DNA of 21,517 nucleotides from Syntrophaceae bacterium UBA6112 (GTDB lineage Bacteria; Desulfobacterota; Syntrophia; Syntrophales; UBA5619). This document shows, one piece after another, positions 14,868-21,517 of this stretch. Positions within the stretch are counted from its first letter, which is position 1; each line of letters begins with the position of its first letter. The translations under genes were made by a program, and so were the position numbers. The DNA is taken from positions 55,061 to 76,577 of the forward strand of contig DIWG01000053.1 in NCBI GenBank assembly GCA_002423465.1. Reading direction: 5' to 3'. The notes under the pieces are model-generated. The model was not told where the DNA came from. It saw only the letters and a program-made list of their open reading frames with translations, and made no database searches.

Positions 14868-15710
14868 ATGAGCTATGTGGAATCCATGTTTTCCCTTGCG
14901 GGGCGTGTCGCCGTCGTCACGGGCGGCGCGGGCGCGCTCCCGAGCGTCATCGCTGCGGGGCTCGCCAAGGCGGGGGCCTCCGTCTGTCTCTGGGGACGAG
15001 GAACCGGACATCCGATTCAGGAGGCCGTGGCGGCGCTGCGAGCCGACCTTGAAAAAGCGGTCGGTCCGGAGGCCTCCGGCGGGATAAAGATCGAAGGGGT
15101 AACCGTGGATACGGGGGTGAGGCTATCCGTCGAGCGGGCGATCGCGGAAACCGAGAAACTCCTCGGCATTCCAGACCTCCTCGTCAACGGGGTCGGCGGC
15201 ACGATGGGGAAATCCCCCTTCGTGGATGTGGACGAAGAAAAATTCGAGCAGACCCTCCGGCTCAATCTGCTCGCGGGGCTCGTTACGCCGACCCGCGTTT
15301 TCGCCCGGTATTGGATTGCAAAGGGCATTCCGGGCGATGTGATCAACATGACCTCCATGACATCCTACAAGGGCCTTTCCGGCGTTTGGGCATACAACGC
15401 GGCCAAAGCGGGCGTATTGAATTTGAACGAGGGACTTGCCAGGGAGCTTGCGCCCCACGGCATCCGGGTCAACGCGATCGCACCGGGTTTTTTCATCGGC
15501 CACCAGAACCGCGCCCTCCTCATCGACGAAGCGACGGGCGGGCTCACGCCGCGCGGCAAGGCGATCATCGGCAAAACGCCGTTCGGCCGCTTCGGGGAGA
15601 AGGAAGAGTTGTGCGGGGCGGTCCTTTTCCTCGCCAGCCGGGCCGCATCGGGTTTTGTCACCGGCGTTTCCATTCCGGTGGATGGCGGCTATCTTACCGA
15701 CAATATTTAG
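14868..15710 (+). CDS. SDR family oxidoreductase, UxuB/YjmF-like (fructuronate/mannonate type)
   Basis: The product has 280 residues of the classical short-chain dehydrogenase type. The nucleotide-binding motif is VVTGGAGAL (17-24). The usual NNAG appears as VNGVGG (106-111), Asn133 lies in RLNLLAG, and Ser163/Ser166, Tyr176 and Lys180 (YNAAK) make the active site. VNAIAPGFFIGHQNRALLID and LTPRGKAIIGKTPFGRFG are characteristic of the UxuB/YjmF branch, which uses sugar acids such as fructuronate. The cofactor loop after strand 2 reads LWGRG, compatible with NAD or NADP. The start at 14868 is chosen because AAGGAG lies 8 bp upstream; an in-frame ATG at 14832 would add an unlikely 12 residues. 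No other uronate genes are nearby, so the physiological substrate may differ. Confidence 0.88.
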   Translation: MSYVESMFSLAGRVAVVTGGAGALPSVIAAGLAKAGASVCLWGRGTGHPIQEAVAALRADLEKAVGPEASGGIKIEGVTVDTGVRLSVERAIAETEKLLGIPDLLVNGVGGTMGKSPFVDVDEEKFEQTLRLNLLAGLVTPTRVFARYWIAKGIPGDVINMTSMTSYKGLSGVWAYNAAKAGVLNLNEGLARELAPHGIRVNAIAPGFFIGHQNRALLIDEATGGLTPRGKAIIGKTPFGRFGEKEELCGAVLFLASRAASGFVTGVSIPVDGGYLTDNI

Positions 15711-15750
15711 GCGCGGAGGAACACAAGGTTGCGCCGGGAGGCGTCCCTGC

Positions 15751-15777
15751 CACATGCGGCATCAGCAAATGCCTGTG
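15751..15777. other. Intergenic stem-loop between SDR and GNAT genes
   Basis: GGCAT (15758-15762) pairs with ATGCC (15769-15773) around a 6-nt loop, and CACA (15751-15754) pairs with TGTG (15774-15777) across a 3-nt bulge. There is no T-run. It may be an mRNA processing or stability element in the 95-bp gap. Confidence 0.25.
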
Positions 15778-15805
15778 CCACCGGTCGATTTAAAAAAGGA
15801 GGGTG

Positions 15806-16657
15806 ATGCAGAAAAACCATTTCACAATCCGGCAGATGAGTCGTCAGGAAGTCGACATCGCCATCGACTGGGCTGCGATGGAAGGATGGAACCCGGGTCT
15901 GCACGATGCGGATTCATTCTATGCCGCAGATCCGACGGGTTTTTTGATCGGGTTGCTCGGGGATAAGCCTGTGGCAACGCTTTCGGCGGTGAAATATGGC
16001 GATTCCTTTGGCTTCCTTGGTTTTTACATCGTAAAACCGGGATATCGGAGCAAGGGCTACGGAATCCAGATGTGGGATTCAGCCCTTGCCGGACTCCCGG
16101 GTCGCACGATCGGTCTGGACAGCGTCGTCGCCGAACAGGACAACTACAAGAAATACGGCTTTACAGTGGCCTACGGAAACATGCGGTATCAGGGGAGGGG
16201 AGGCGGGCATTTTCCGGCCGAAGCGGGGATCGTGCCGTTGTCCGACCTCCCGTTTGAGGATGTCTGCAACTACGACAGACCGTTTTTCTTCGACGACCGC
16301 AGGCTATTCCTGAGGCGCTGGATCGCTCAACCCCAGGGTACGGCACTGGGAATCCTGCAAAAGGGAAAGCTCACGGGGTACGGGGTCCTGCGCATTTGCC
16401 GCTCCGGATACAAGATTGGTCCGTTATTTGCGGATACCCCGGAGGTTGCGGAACAACTGCTCATGGCGTTGAAGGCGAACGTCCCGGAAAGCGCCCCGGT
16501 TTTCCTGGATCCGCCCGCGGTTAACCCGGCGGCAGTCGCTCTGGCGGAGCGACATCATATGGTCGTGGTGTTTGAGACGGTCCGCATGTACAGGGAAAAA
16601 ATCCCCGGGTTGCCCCTGGAGAGGGTCTTCGGCGTGACGACTTTTGAACTGGGGTGA
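15806..16657 (+). CDS. GNAT acetyltransferase with second C-terminal acetyltransferase-like domain (YitH-like)
   Basis: The product has 283 residues in two parts. Residues 5-135 are a GNAT domain: FTIRQMSRQEVDIAIDWAA, FLIGLLGDKPVATLSAVKY and the acetyl-CoA loop KPGYRSKGYGIQMW with R81xxG84xG86. YKKYGFTVAY (114-123) is the usual last strand. Residues about 145-280 resemble the extra domain of YitH-like proteins (Acetyltransf_18 type), with FLRRWIAQPQGTALGIL and LTGYGVLRICRSGYKIGPLFA. Such proteins transfer acetyl groups to amines, but substrates are mostly unknown. AGGAGG ends 3 bp before the ATG; a GTG directly before it is also possible. It lies between the SDR and radical SAM genes, all on +, so it may act on the same small molecule. 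Confidence 0.85.
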   Translation: MQKNHFTIRQMSRQEVDIAIDWAAMEGWNPGLHDADSFYAADPTGFLIGLLGDKPVATLSAVKYGDSFGFLGFYIVKPGYRSKGYGIQMWDSALAGLPGRTIGLDSVVAEQDNYKKYGFTVAYGNMRYQGRGGGHFPAEAGIVPLSDLPFEDVCNYDRPFFFDDRRLFLRRWIAQPQGTALGILQKGKLTGYGVLRICRSGYKIGPLFADTPEVAEQLLMALKANVPESAPVFLDPPAVNPAAVALAERHHMVVVFETVRMYREKIPGLPLERVFGVTTFELG

Positions 16658-16686
16658 TTCCGACTCCCGGAGGCACCCGCTGAACA

Positions 16687-18441
16687 ATGAGCATGTTAAA
16701 ACGACCGACCTTGAGGTATAACGCCTTCCTCCTCATCCACCCGCCGGCGGCGAAGGCCTGCGAGGCGCCGGGCGGGCCGATGCGGCTGGCAGGGGCGCTC
16801 CGGCGTCATGGCGTCTCCTGCCGGGTCTGGGACGCCAACCTCGAGGGGCAACTGCGGCTGATGGAGGAAGGAAGGCGAATCGGCGACCCTGCGGCGGGAG
16901 AAAATGCGCCCGGAAAAAGAATATGGGATTTCGTTGATTCGGGAACACCGGCGGGAAAGATGTCCGCCGCCTGTTGCTCAGCGGAAGAGGGTGGAGAAGT
17001 CCCCGGCGGGGGGAAACGGGCCGCGATCCAGCATTCCGAAATGGTCGGACAGCCGTCGTCGGCCGATCTCCGCGGAAACGGAACCGACGCCTGGACACGG
17101 CGGGCGGCGAGGCATCTGGCCGGGAATCTGGTCGCCCTTCGGTCATATGAACTCTACGGGAATTCCGACCGGTACCGGCGCGCGGTGACGGATCTGAACC
17201 GCCTTCTTGCGGCGGCGGCCCGGCCGTACGGCGTCCGTCTGAGCCTCGCCGATTATGAAGACGAAAGGCTCTCGCCCGTCCGGAGCGCCGACCTCTTCCA
17301 TGCCGCCGCGGCCCCGGAGACGAACCCCTTTTATCCCTGGTTCCGCGGACGCCTTCCGGAGATCCTCGCCGAAATTCCCGTGTCGCAGGTCGGTTTTTCT
17401 CTGAATTACCTAAGCCAGGCGCTGACGACCTTCGCCATGATCGGTTTTCTCAGGCGGGCGTTTCCGAAGGTCAGGATCGTACTCGGCGGCGGACTCGTTA
17501 CCTCCTGGATCCGGCGGCCGGGCTGGAAAAACCCCTTTGCGGGCCTCGTGGACGAACTGATCGCCGGGCCGGGCGAGATTCCGCTGCTTGCCCTCCTCGG
17601 GCATGAACACGACGGCGGTCCGGACCGGCCGGACATCAGCGGCTTTCGCCTGGCCGATTACCTCTCGCCGGGGGCGGTTCTTCCCTACAGCGCCTCCAGC
17701 GGCTGCTGGTGGCGGCGCTGCTCCTTCTGCCCGGAGCGGGCCGAACGGAACCCTTACCGGCCGTTTCCGACCGCGCAGGTCACGGCGGATCTCCGCACCC
17801 TGGTTGCGGAGACGAAACCGGCGCTGATTCATCTGCTTGACAATGCGCTCAGCCCTTCACTCCTCGACGCGCTGGCCGCCAACCCGCCCGGAGCGCCCTG
17901 GTACGGCTTTTCCCGCATTTTGCCCCGCCTCGCCGATCCCGGATTTTGCAGGATATTGCGGGATTCCGGCTGTGTCATGCTGAAATTGGGGATGGAATCC
18001 GGCGATCCGGCAGTCCTGGCGGCTCTCAACAAGGGGATCGACCTGCCGACAGCCGCGGCGGCCCTGAAAAACCTAAAGGCGGCGGGTATCGCAACCTATG
18101 TCTATCTCCTCTTCGGAACGCCCGCGGAGACGCCCGAGGCGGCGCAGCGGACGCTCACCTTCACCGCGGAGCATGCGGAGGAGATCGGCTTTCTGAACCT
18201 TGCGATTTTCAACCTTCCGGCTTGGGGACCGGATGGGGAGCTCCTCGATACCGGAGAGTTCTACAAGGGAGATCTGTCGCTCTACCGGCCGTTTTCCCAT
18301 CCACAGGGCTGGAACCGGGGGGATGTCAGGCGTTTCCTGGAGCGGGAGTTCAAGAGGCGCCCCGCCGTCGCGGCGATCCTCCGGCGCGATCCTCCTTTCT
18401 TCACCTCGAACCACGCGCCGTTTTTCACTTTTGCAGGGTAA
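16687..18441 (+). CDS. Radical SAM protein with B12-binding-like N-terminal region and CX4CX2C cluster motif
   Basis: The product has 584 residues. Residues 10-55 (FLLIHPPAAK ... GALRRHGVSCRVWDAN) and 230-305 (VSQVGFSLNYLSQA, VRIVLGGGLVTSW, ELIAGPGEIPLL) resemble the two halves of a cobalamin-binding-like Rossmann domain. The usual DxHxxG cobalamin motif is not seen. About 170 residues, part of them low-complexity (60-140), separate the halves. The radical SAM core follows: SSGC340WWRRC345SFC348PE. The first spacing is four residues rather than the standard three. LKLGMESGDPAVLAALNKG (432-450) and YVYLLFGTPAETPEAA are normal core segments. It should bind a 4Fe-4S cluster and SAM; the substrate is unknown. 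It starts 29 bp after the GNAT gene with GGAGG 13 bp upstream. A 32-codon ORF and an MFS gene follow at once. Confidence 0.88.
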   Translation: MSMLKRPTLRYNAFLLIHPPAAKACEAPGGPMRLAGALRRHGVSCRVWDANLEGQLRLMEEGRRIGDPAAGENAPGKRIWDFVDSGTPAGKMSAACCSAEEGGEVPGGGKRAAIQHSEMVGQPSSADLRGNGTDAWTRRAARHLAGNLVALRSYELYGNSDRYRRAVTDLNRLLAAAARPYGVRLSLADYEDERLSPVRSADLFHAAAAPETNPFYPWFRGRLPEILAEIPVSQVGFSLNYLSQALTTFAMIGFLRRAFPKVRIVLGGGLVTSWIRRPGWKNPFAGLVDELIAGPGEIPLLALLGHEHDGGPDRPDISGFRLADYLSPGAVLPYSASSGCWWRRCSFCPERAERNPYRPFPTAQVTADLRTLVAETKPALIHLLDNALSPSLLDALAANPPGAPWYGFSRILPRLADPGFCRILRDSGCVMLKLGMESGDPAVLAALNKGIDLPTAAAALKNLKAAGIATYVYLLFGTPAETPEAAQRTLTFTAEHAEEIGFLNLAIFNLPAWGPDGELLDTGEFYKGDLSLYRPFSHPQGWNRGDVRRFLEREFKRRPAVAAILRRDPPFFTSNHAPFFTFAG

Positions 18442-18450
18442 GGGTCTGTA

Positions 18451-18549
18451 ATGGGAAAAGGTGTACATTCGAGTATTGCGCAATCACAAAGTCATTTCGT
18501 TTTACCCCACGGATTTGAACCAATCAGGAGGAAAATGTTCCGGCGATGA
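18451..18549 (+). CDS. Putative 32-residue peptide ORF between radical SAM and MFS genes
   Basis: The ATG lies 9 bp after the radical SAM stop, with AAGGG 6 bp upstream. The TGA overlaps the MFS start as ATGA. The peptide begins MGKGVHSSIAQSQSHF and ends in a basic tail IRRKMFRR; it has no cysteine. I do not recognise it. For it: tight packing, a ribosome site and the overlap. The MFS ATG itself has its AGGAGG 14 bp away, too far for efficient initiation, which fits coupling to this ORF. Against it: low third-position GC (roughly one third of codons, while neighbours are strongly GC-ending), so it may be only leader sequence. The last four codons could also act as a minicistron from the ATG at 18535. 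Confidence 0.35.
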   Translation: MGKGVHSSIAQSQSHFVLPHGFEPIRRKMFRR

Positions 18550-19760
18550 AGAAACCACTATGGCGTGACGGTTGGTTGATGGCCATCTGCATCGGCCGAA
18601 TCTTCATGTATATGAACTTCATGGTTTATGCCGCGTGTCTGCCGATCCTCCAAAGCGAATGGGGAATGTCGGCGACACAGGCCGGTTCGATCGCGTCGGG
18701 GTTCTCGATCAGTTATGCGGCGTCACTGGCCCTTTCATCGTGGTTCGCGGACCATTTCGGCGCCCGCCGGATATTCGCACTATCGGCGGCCATCAGCGCC
18801 GCCACCTCCCTCGTGTTTGGCTTCTTTGCGCGCGACTATGGATCGACATTGTTTTTCTATTCCCTGATCGGCGTTACCCAGGGCGGCGTCTATACCCCCG
18901 GCATCGTCTTAATGGCCGAGAGATTTCCCGTTGTCCGCCGCGGGAGCGCGGTCGGCTGGTTTATTGCGAGCACTTCGCTGGGTTTTGCATGTTCCCTTGC
19001 CGTGTCGGGACTGCTGATTGCGCTGGGCGGATATACCGTTGCCTTTATCGGCACGGGCATTCTGCCGTCCGCGGGGGCTCTGATCTTGTGGATCACGCTC
19101 AGACGTACGCCGAATATTGTTCATGACCGCCGCGCCGGAATATCCCTGACGGCGATTCTAAGGAACGAACGAAACGTCCGATCCCTGGTGGCGGGTTATA
19201 CGTGGCATTGCTGGGAACTGCTCGGCATGTGGGCCTGGGCCCCCGCCTTTCTTGCAGCGAGCCTTGTTTTTTCCGGCGCCGCTTCCATCCAGTCCGCGGA
19301 ACTGGCCGCCTATTGCGTGACGGCGATGCATATTGTCGGCGCCGTCGCTTCCCCCACGATGGGCCATTTGTCGGATCTTCTGGGACGTCGGGCCGTTTTG
19401 ACCGGACTGGGTGCAGCGGGCGCGCTTCTCTCGATGATCTTCGGCTGGATGATCGCCGCGCCGTTGCCGATCCTGGTGGGGTTGATGCTCATCTACGGAT
19501 TTGTGGTCATCGGCGATTCTCCGGTACTGTCGGCGGCAATCACCGAAGTCGTTGCGCCCAATCGTCTCGGGTCGGTACTGGCGATACGTTCCCTTCTCGG
19601 CTTCGGCGCCGGCGCCGTCTCGCCGGTGGCTTTCGGACTGGTGCTCGATTACATGCGTTTCGGCGATCATGCTGCGTCGGCATGGGGACCGGCCTTCATG
19701 GTCTTTGCAATCGGCGGTTTCGGCGCCACCTGGTACGCATGGCGCTTTCGCCGGCCCTGA
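18546..19760 (+). CDS. MFS transporter
   Basis: The product has 404 residues with about 12 hydrophobic segments and no signal peptide. The loop between helices 2 and 3 reads WFADHFGARRIFALSAAISA, a variant of the MFS motif A (GxxADrxGrr). The second half repeats it as GHLSDLLGRRAVLTGLGAAG. FYSLIGVTQGGVYTPGIVLMAERFP contains the helix 4-5 signature region. The type resembles CynX/NarK- or YbfB-like carriers; the substrate and the direction of transport are not readable. As the last intact gene of the SDR/GNAT/radical SAM run it may move the precursor or product of those enzymes. AGGAGG lies 14 bp before the ATG, which overlaps the stop of the small ORF at 18451-18549. There is no charged residue pattern that identifies a drug pump. 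Confidence 0.88.
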   Translation: MKKPLWRDGWLMAICIGRIFMYMNFMVYAACLPILQSEWGMSATQAGSIASGFSISYAASLALSSWFADHFGARRIFALSAAISAATSLVFGFFARDYGSTLFFYSLIGVTQGGVYTPGIVLMAERFPVVRRGSAVGWFIASTSLGFACSLAVSGLLIALGGYTVAFIGTGILPSAGALILWITLRRTPNIVHDRRAGISLTAILRNERNVRSLVAGYTWHCWELLGMWAWAPAFLAASLVFSGAASIQSAELAAYCVTAMHIVGAVASPTMGHLSDLLGRRAVLTGLGAAGALLSMIFGWMIAAPLPILVGLMLIYGFVVIGDSPVLSAAITEVVAPNRLGSVLAIRSLLGFGAGAVSPVAFGLVLDYMRFGDHAASAWGPAFMVFAIGGFGATWYAWRFRRP

Positions 19761-19806
19761 AAGAGAACGGCTCCATTGTGCGGGGACCTTTTATGAAGGA
19801 GGTTTA

Positions 19807-19917
19807 ATGAAGCTGACGATCTCTGGGGAAGTGAAGCGGGTTTTCAATCGGACGCCGTTCATCGCAGATCTGGGGATTCAACGCGATTCCCCGGGTCATG
19901 GAGAGTGCGCTCCCTTC
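19807..19917 (+). pseudogene. 5' fragment of a PaaI-type thioesterase gene, cut off at recQ
   Basis: A strong AAGGAGG lies 4-5 bp before an ATG, and the first 37 codons read like a real N-terminus (EVKRVFNRTPFIADLGI, then a GHGEC block). This resembles the beginning of PaaI/hotdog acyl-CoA thioesterases, in which a helix, PFIxxLGI and a GEC strand precede the HaGv catalytic block. That block is absent: the frame then runs into the antisense of recQ and stays open by chance to 20424. The start signals and position 46 bp after the MFS gene suggest that this was once the next gene of the cluster. Family assignment rests on a short stretch, so it is tentative. Confidence 0.4.
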
Positions 19918-21517
19918 TTACAAGGTCCGCCAGGTCCGGCCATGTTTCCGGATCAGATCGAGGAAGATACCGCCGTATTTCTCCAATTTTGCCGAGCCGA
20001 CTCCATAGACGGCCGATATCTCCTCCCGCGTCTGCGGGAGGCGGGACGCCATCTCCTTCAAGGTCCGGTCGTGGAAGATCGTGAACGGCGGAAGATTTGC
20101 CCCGTCGGCGATCTCCTTTCGTTTTTTCCTCAGGATCGTAAACAGATCCGCATCGAACCGCCCATCGCTTTCCACCCTCGTCTTGAGGTTGACCTTCTCT
20201 TCTTCCAGTCTGCCCCGAACCGGCTCTTTCCTTCGCAGCACCTCCCAGGCCTTCGCGGTAAGCTTCAAGCTGCCGTGTTCCAGTTCCTGGACGATGAGCC
20301 CCTTCTGGATGAACTGCCGGGAGAGGTGGCGCCACTGTCCGGCGGAATACATCTTGCCGATCCCGTAAGTGGACAATTTGTCATGCCCGAAGGTCAACAC
20401 TCTCTGCGCCCGCGATTCCCGTAGGACCTCGACGATGTGGCCCGCGCCAAACCGTTCGCCGGTCCGCTTGACGCAGGAGAGAAACATCTGCGCCGGGATC
20501 GTGATGTCCGTGAGCTCCTTGTCGGCCTGTCGGCAGTTGTCGCACATCCCGCAATTGGGGGCGCTGTAGGTCTCGCCGAAATAGTTCAGCAGGGCGACGC
20601 GTCGGCAGAGATCCGTTTCCGCAAAACCGATGATGGTGTTGAGGAGAATGTTGGCGACCCGCTGCTCATGTTCATCCTTCTGTCCGATGAAGTACTTGAC
20701 CTTCTGGACGTCCTGATAGCCGAACAGCAGCAGGCAGTGGGCGGGCAGGCCATCCCGTCCGGCCCGGCCGATCTCCTGGTAATACGATTCCGGATTCTTC
20801 GGCAGATCGTGGTGCACGACGAAGCGGACGTTGGATTTGTTGATCCCCATGCCGAAAGCGATCGTTGCCGCGATGATCTGCACGTCATCCCGGATGAAAA
20901 GCTCCTGGTTCCGAGTGCGCTCCTTTTCCGACAGGCCGGCGTGGTAGGGTAGGACGGAATGTCCCCGGCGCTGGAGGGCCGCGGCAAGCTCCTCCGTCTG
21001 CCGGCGGGAAAAGCAGTAGATGATTCCGGATTCATTCGGGTAACGGCGTAGGAAGCGCAGGGTCTGTTCGAGGGGGGAGGTTTTCGGGGCTACCTCCAGA
21101 AAGAGGTTGGGTCGGTCGAAGCTGCCGATGAACTCCTGGCCGGTTGAGATTTGCAGGGTTTTTTGGATATCCTCCCGGACCCGCGTTGTAGCGGTCGCAG
21201 TCAGGGCGATGCAGGCGGCCTTCGGGAAGAGGGGACGCACCGCGGCGAGCTGCCGGTATTCCGGGCGGAAATCATGGCCCCATTCGGAGATGCAGTGCGC
21301 CTCGTCGATGGCGATGCCGTCCACCGGCAACGGGGAAAGCAGCTCCAGCGTGCGGGGCATCAGCAGCGTCTCCGGCGCCGCGTAGAGAAGCTTGACAGCG
21401 TTTCTCTGGAGACCGTCCACGTGACGCCGGTATTGGGCGGCGGTGACGGTGCTGTTCAGAAAGATCGCGGGAACGCCGCACTCATTGAGTTGGTCCACCT
21501 GGTCCTTCATCAGCGAA
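19918..21517 (-). CDS. recQ: ATP-dependent DNA helicase RecQ, 5' end outside the window
   Basis: At least 532 residues are visible; the gene continues past the right edge, since the codons before MKDQVDQL read Ser-Leu as in the RecQ motif Ia block. The Walker A region is therefore missing from view. Counting from that Met, DEAH is at 69-72 in AIDEAHCISEWGHDFRPEY, followed by TATAT (104-108), motif IV-V GIIYCFSRR and ATIAFGMGINK, and motif VI QEIGRAGRDG (245-254). The RQC zinc site is C302, C320, C323 and C326. The winged helix is at about 335-430 and an HRDC domain is near 450-525. RecQ unwinds DNA 3' to 5' in recombination and replication-fork repair. Its 3' end abuts the truncated thioesterase fragment on the opposite strand, so the junction is a likely rearrangement point, but the RecQ C-terminus itself looks complete. 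Confidence 0.95.
   Translation of the reverse strand, partial: SLMKDQVDQLNECGVPAIFLNSTVTAAQYRRHVDGLQRNAVKLLYAAPETLLMPRTLELLSPLPVDGIAIDEAHCISEWGHDFRPEYRQLAAVRPLFPKAACIALTATATTRVREDIQKTLQISTGQEFIGSFDRPNLFLEVAPKTSPLEQTLRFLRRYPNESGIIYCFSRRQTEELAAALQRRGHSVLPYHAGLSEKERTRNQELFIRDDVQIIAATIAFGMGINKSNVRFVVHHDLPKNPESYYQEIGRAGRDGLPAHCLLLFGYQDVQKVKYFIGQKDEHEQRVANILLNTIIGFAETDLCRRVALLNYFGETYSAPNCGMCDNCRQADKELTDITIPAQMFLSCVKRTGERFGAGHIVEVLRESRAQRVLTFGHDKLSTYGIGKMYSAGQWRHLSRQFIQKGLIVQELEHGSLKLTAKAWEVLRRKEPVRGRLEEEKVNLKTRVESDGRFDADLFTILRKKRKEIADGANLPPFTIFHDRTLKEMASRLPQTREEISAVYGVGSAKLEKYGGIFLDLIRKHGRTWRTL

Noticed and set aside
19918..20424. In-frame continuation of the thioesterase fragment
   Set aside because: Beyond 19917 the sequence is the antisense of recQ HRDC codons and has no thioesterase motifs.

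Overview
This is a GC-rich bacterial chromosome segment, tightly packed with genes in operon-like runs and strong Shine-Dalgarno sites. The gene mix fits a proteobacterium-like organism, possibly Desulfobacterota/Syntrophia-like: a fused homocysteine methyltransferase/MTHFR, a split-permease Fe(III)-type ABC transporter, a Gdx exporter, B12-type radical SAM genes and GGGGTCAGGTCTT palindromic repeats. The taxon is inferred from gene content only. No rRNA, tRNA, CRISPR array, integrase or transposase gene was seen.

Layout. Bases 1-25 are one arm of a repeat whose complete 64-bp palindromic form lies at 8155-8218. On the + strand, 55-2132 holds a glyoxalase-fold (VOC) protein and a two-domain protein that joins a calcineurin-like phosphoesterase to a polymerase-beta-type nucleotidyltransferase. 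On the - strand, 9362 down to 2156 reads as one long run: a promoter, a periplasmic binding protein, the palindrome, a fused double permease, an ATPase, a small secreted protein of unknown family, the homocysteine methyltransferase/MTHFR fusion and deoC. Most junctions after the palindrome are short gaps or ATGA overlaps, so transport and one-carbon/nucleoside metabolism may be co-transcribed.

Bases 9363-9806 are non-coding and carry a pair of repeat hairpins. They are followed on + by an alpha/beta hydrolase and a guanidinium exporter (gdx/sugE). A polar amino acid ABC operon follows on - (14441 to 11012), in the order permease, ATPase, binding protein, permease. Its two permeases are clear paralogues.

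A 426-bp divergent control region (14442-14867) separates that operon from a + strand cluster: a UxuB/YjmF-like SDR, a two-domain GNAT, a radical SAM enzyme with an off-pattern CX4CX2C cluster motif, a 32-codon small ORF and an MFS transporter whose start overlaps the small ORF's stop. The cluster ends in the first ~37 codons of what looks like a PaaI-type thioesterase gene. That fragment is cut off against the 3' end of a convergent recQ, which runs off the right edge.

The most unusual items are the phosphoesterase-nucleotidyltransferase fusion, the SDR/GNAT/radical SAM/small ORF/MFS cluster, the palindrome placed exactly between binding-protein and permease genes, and the thioesterase remnant.
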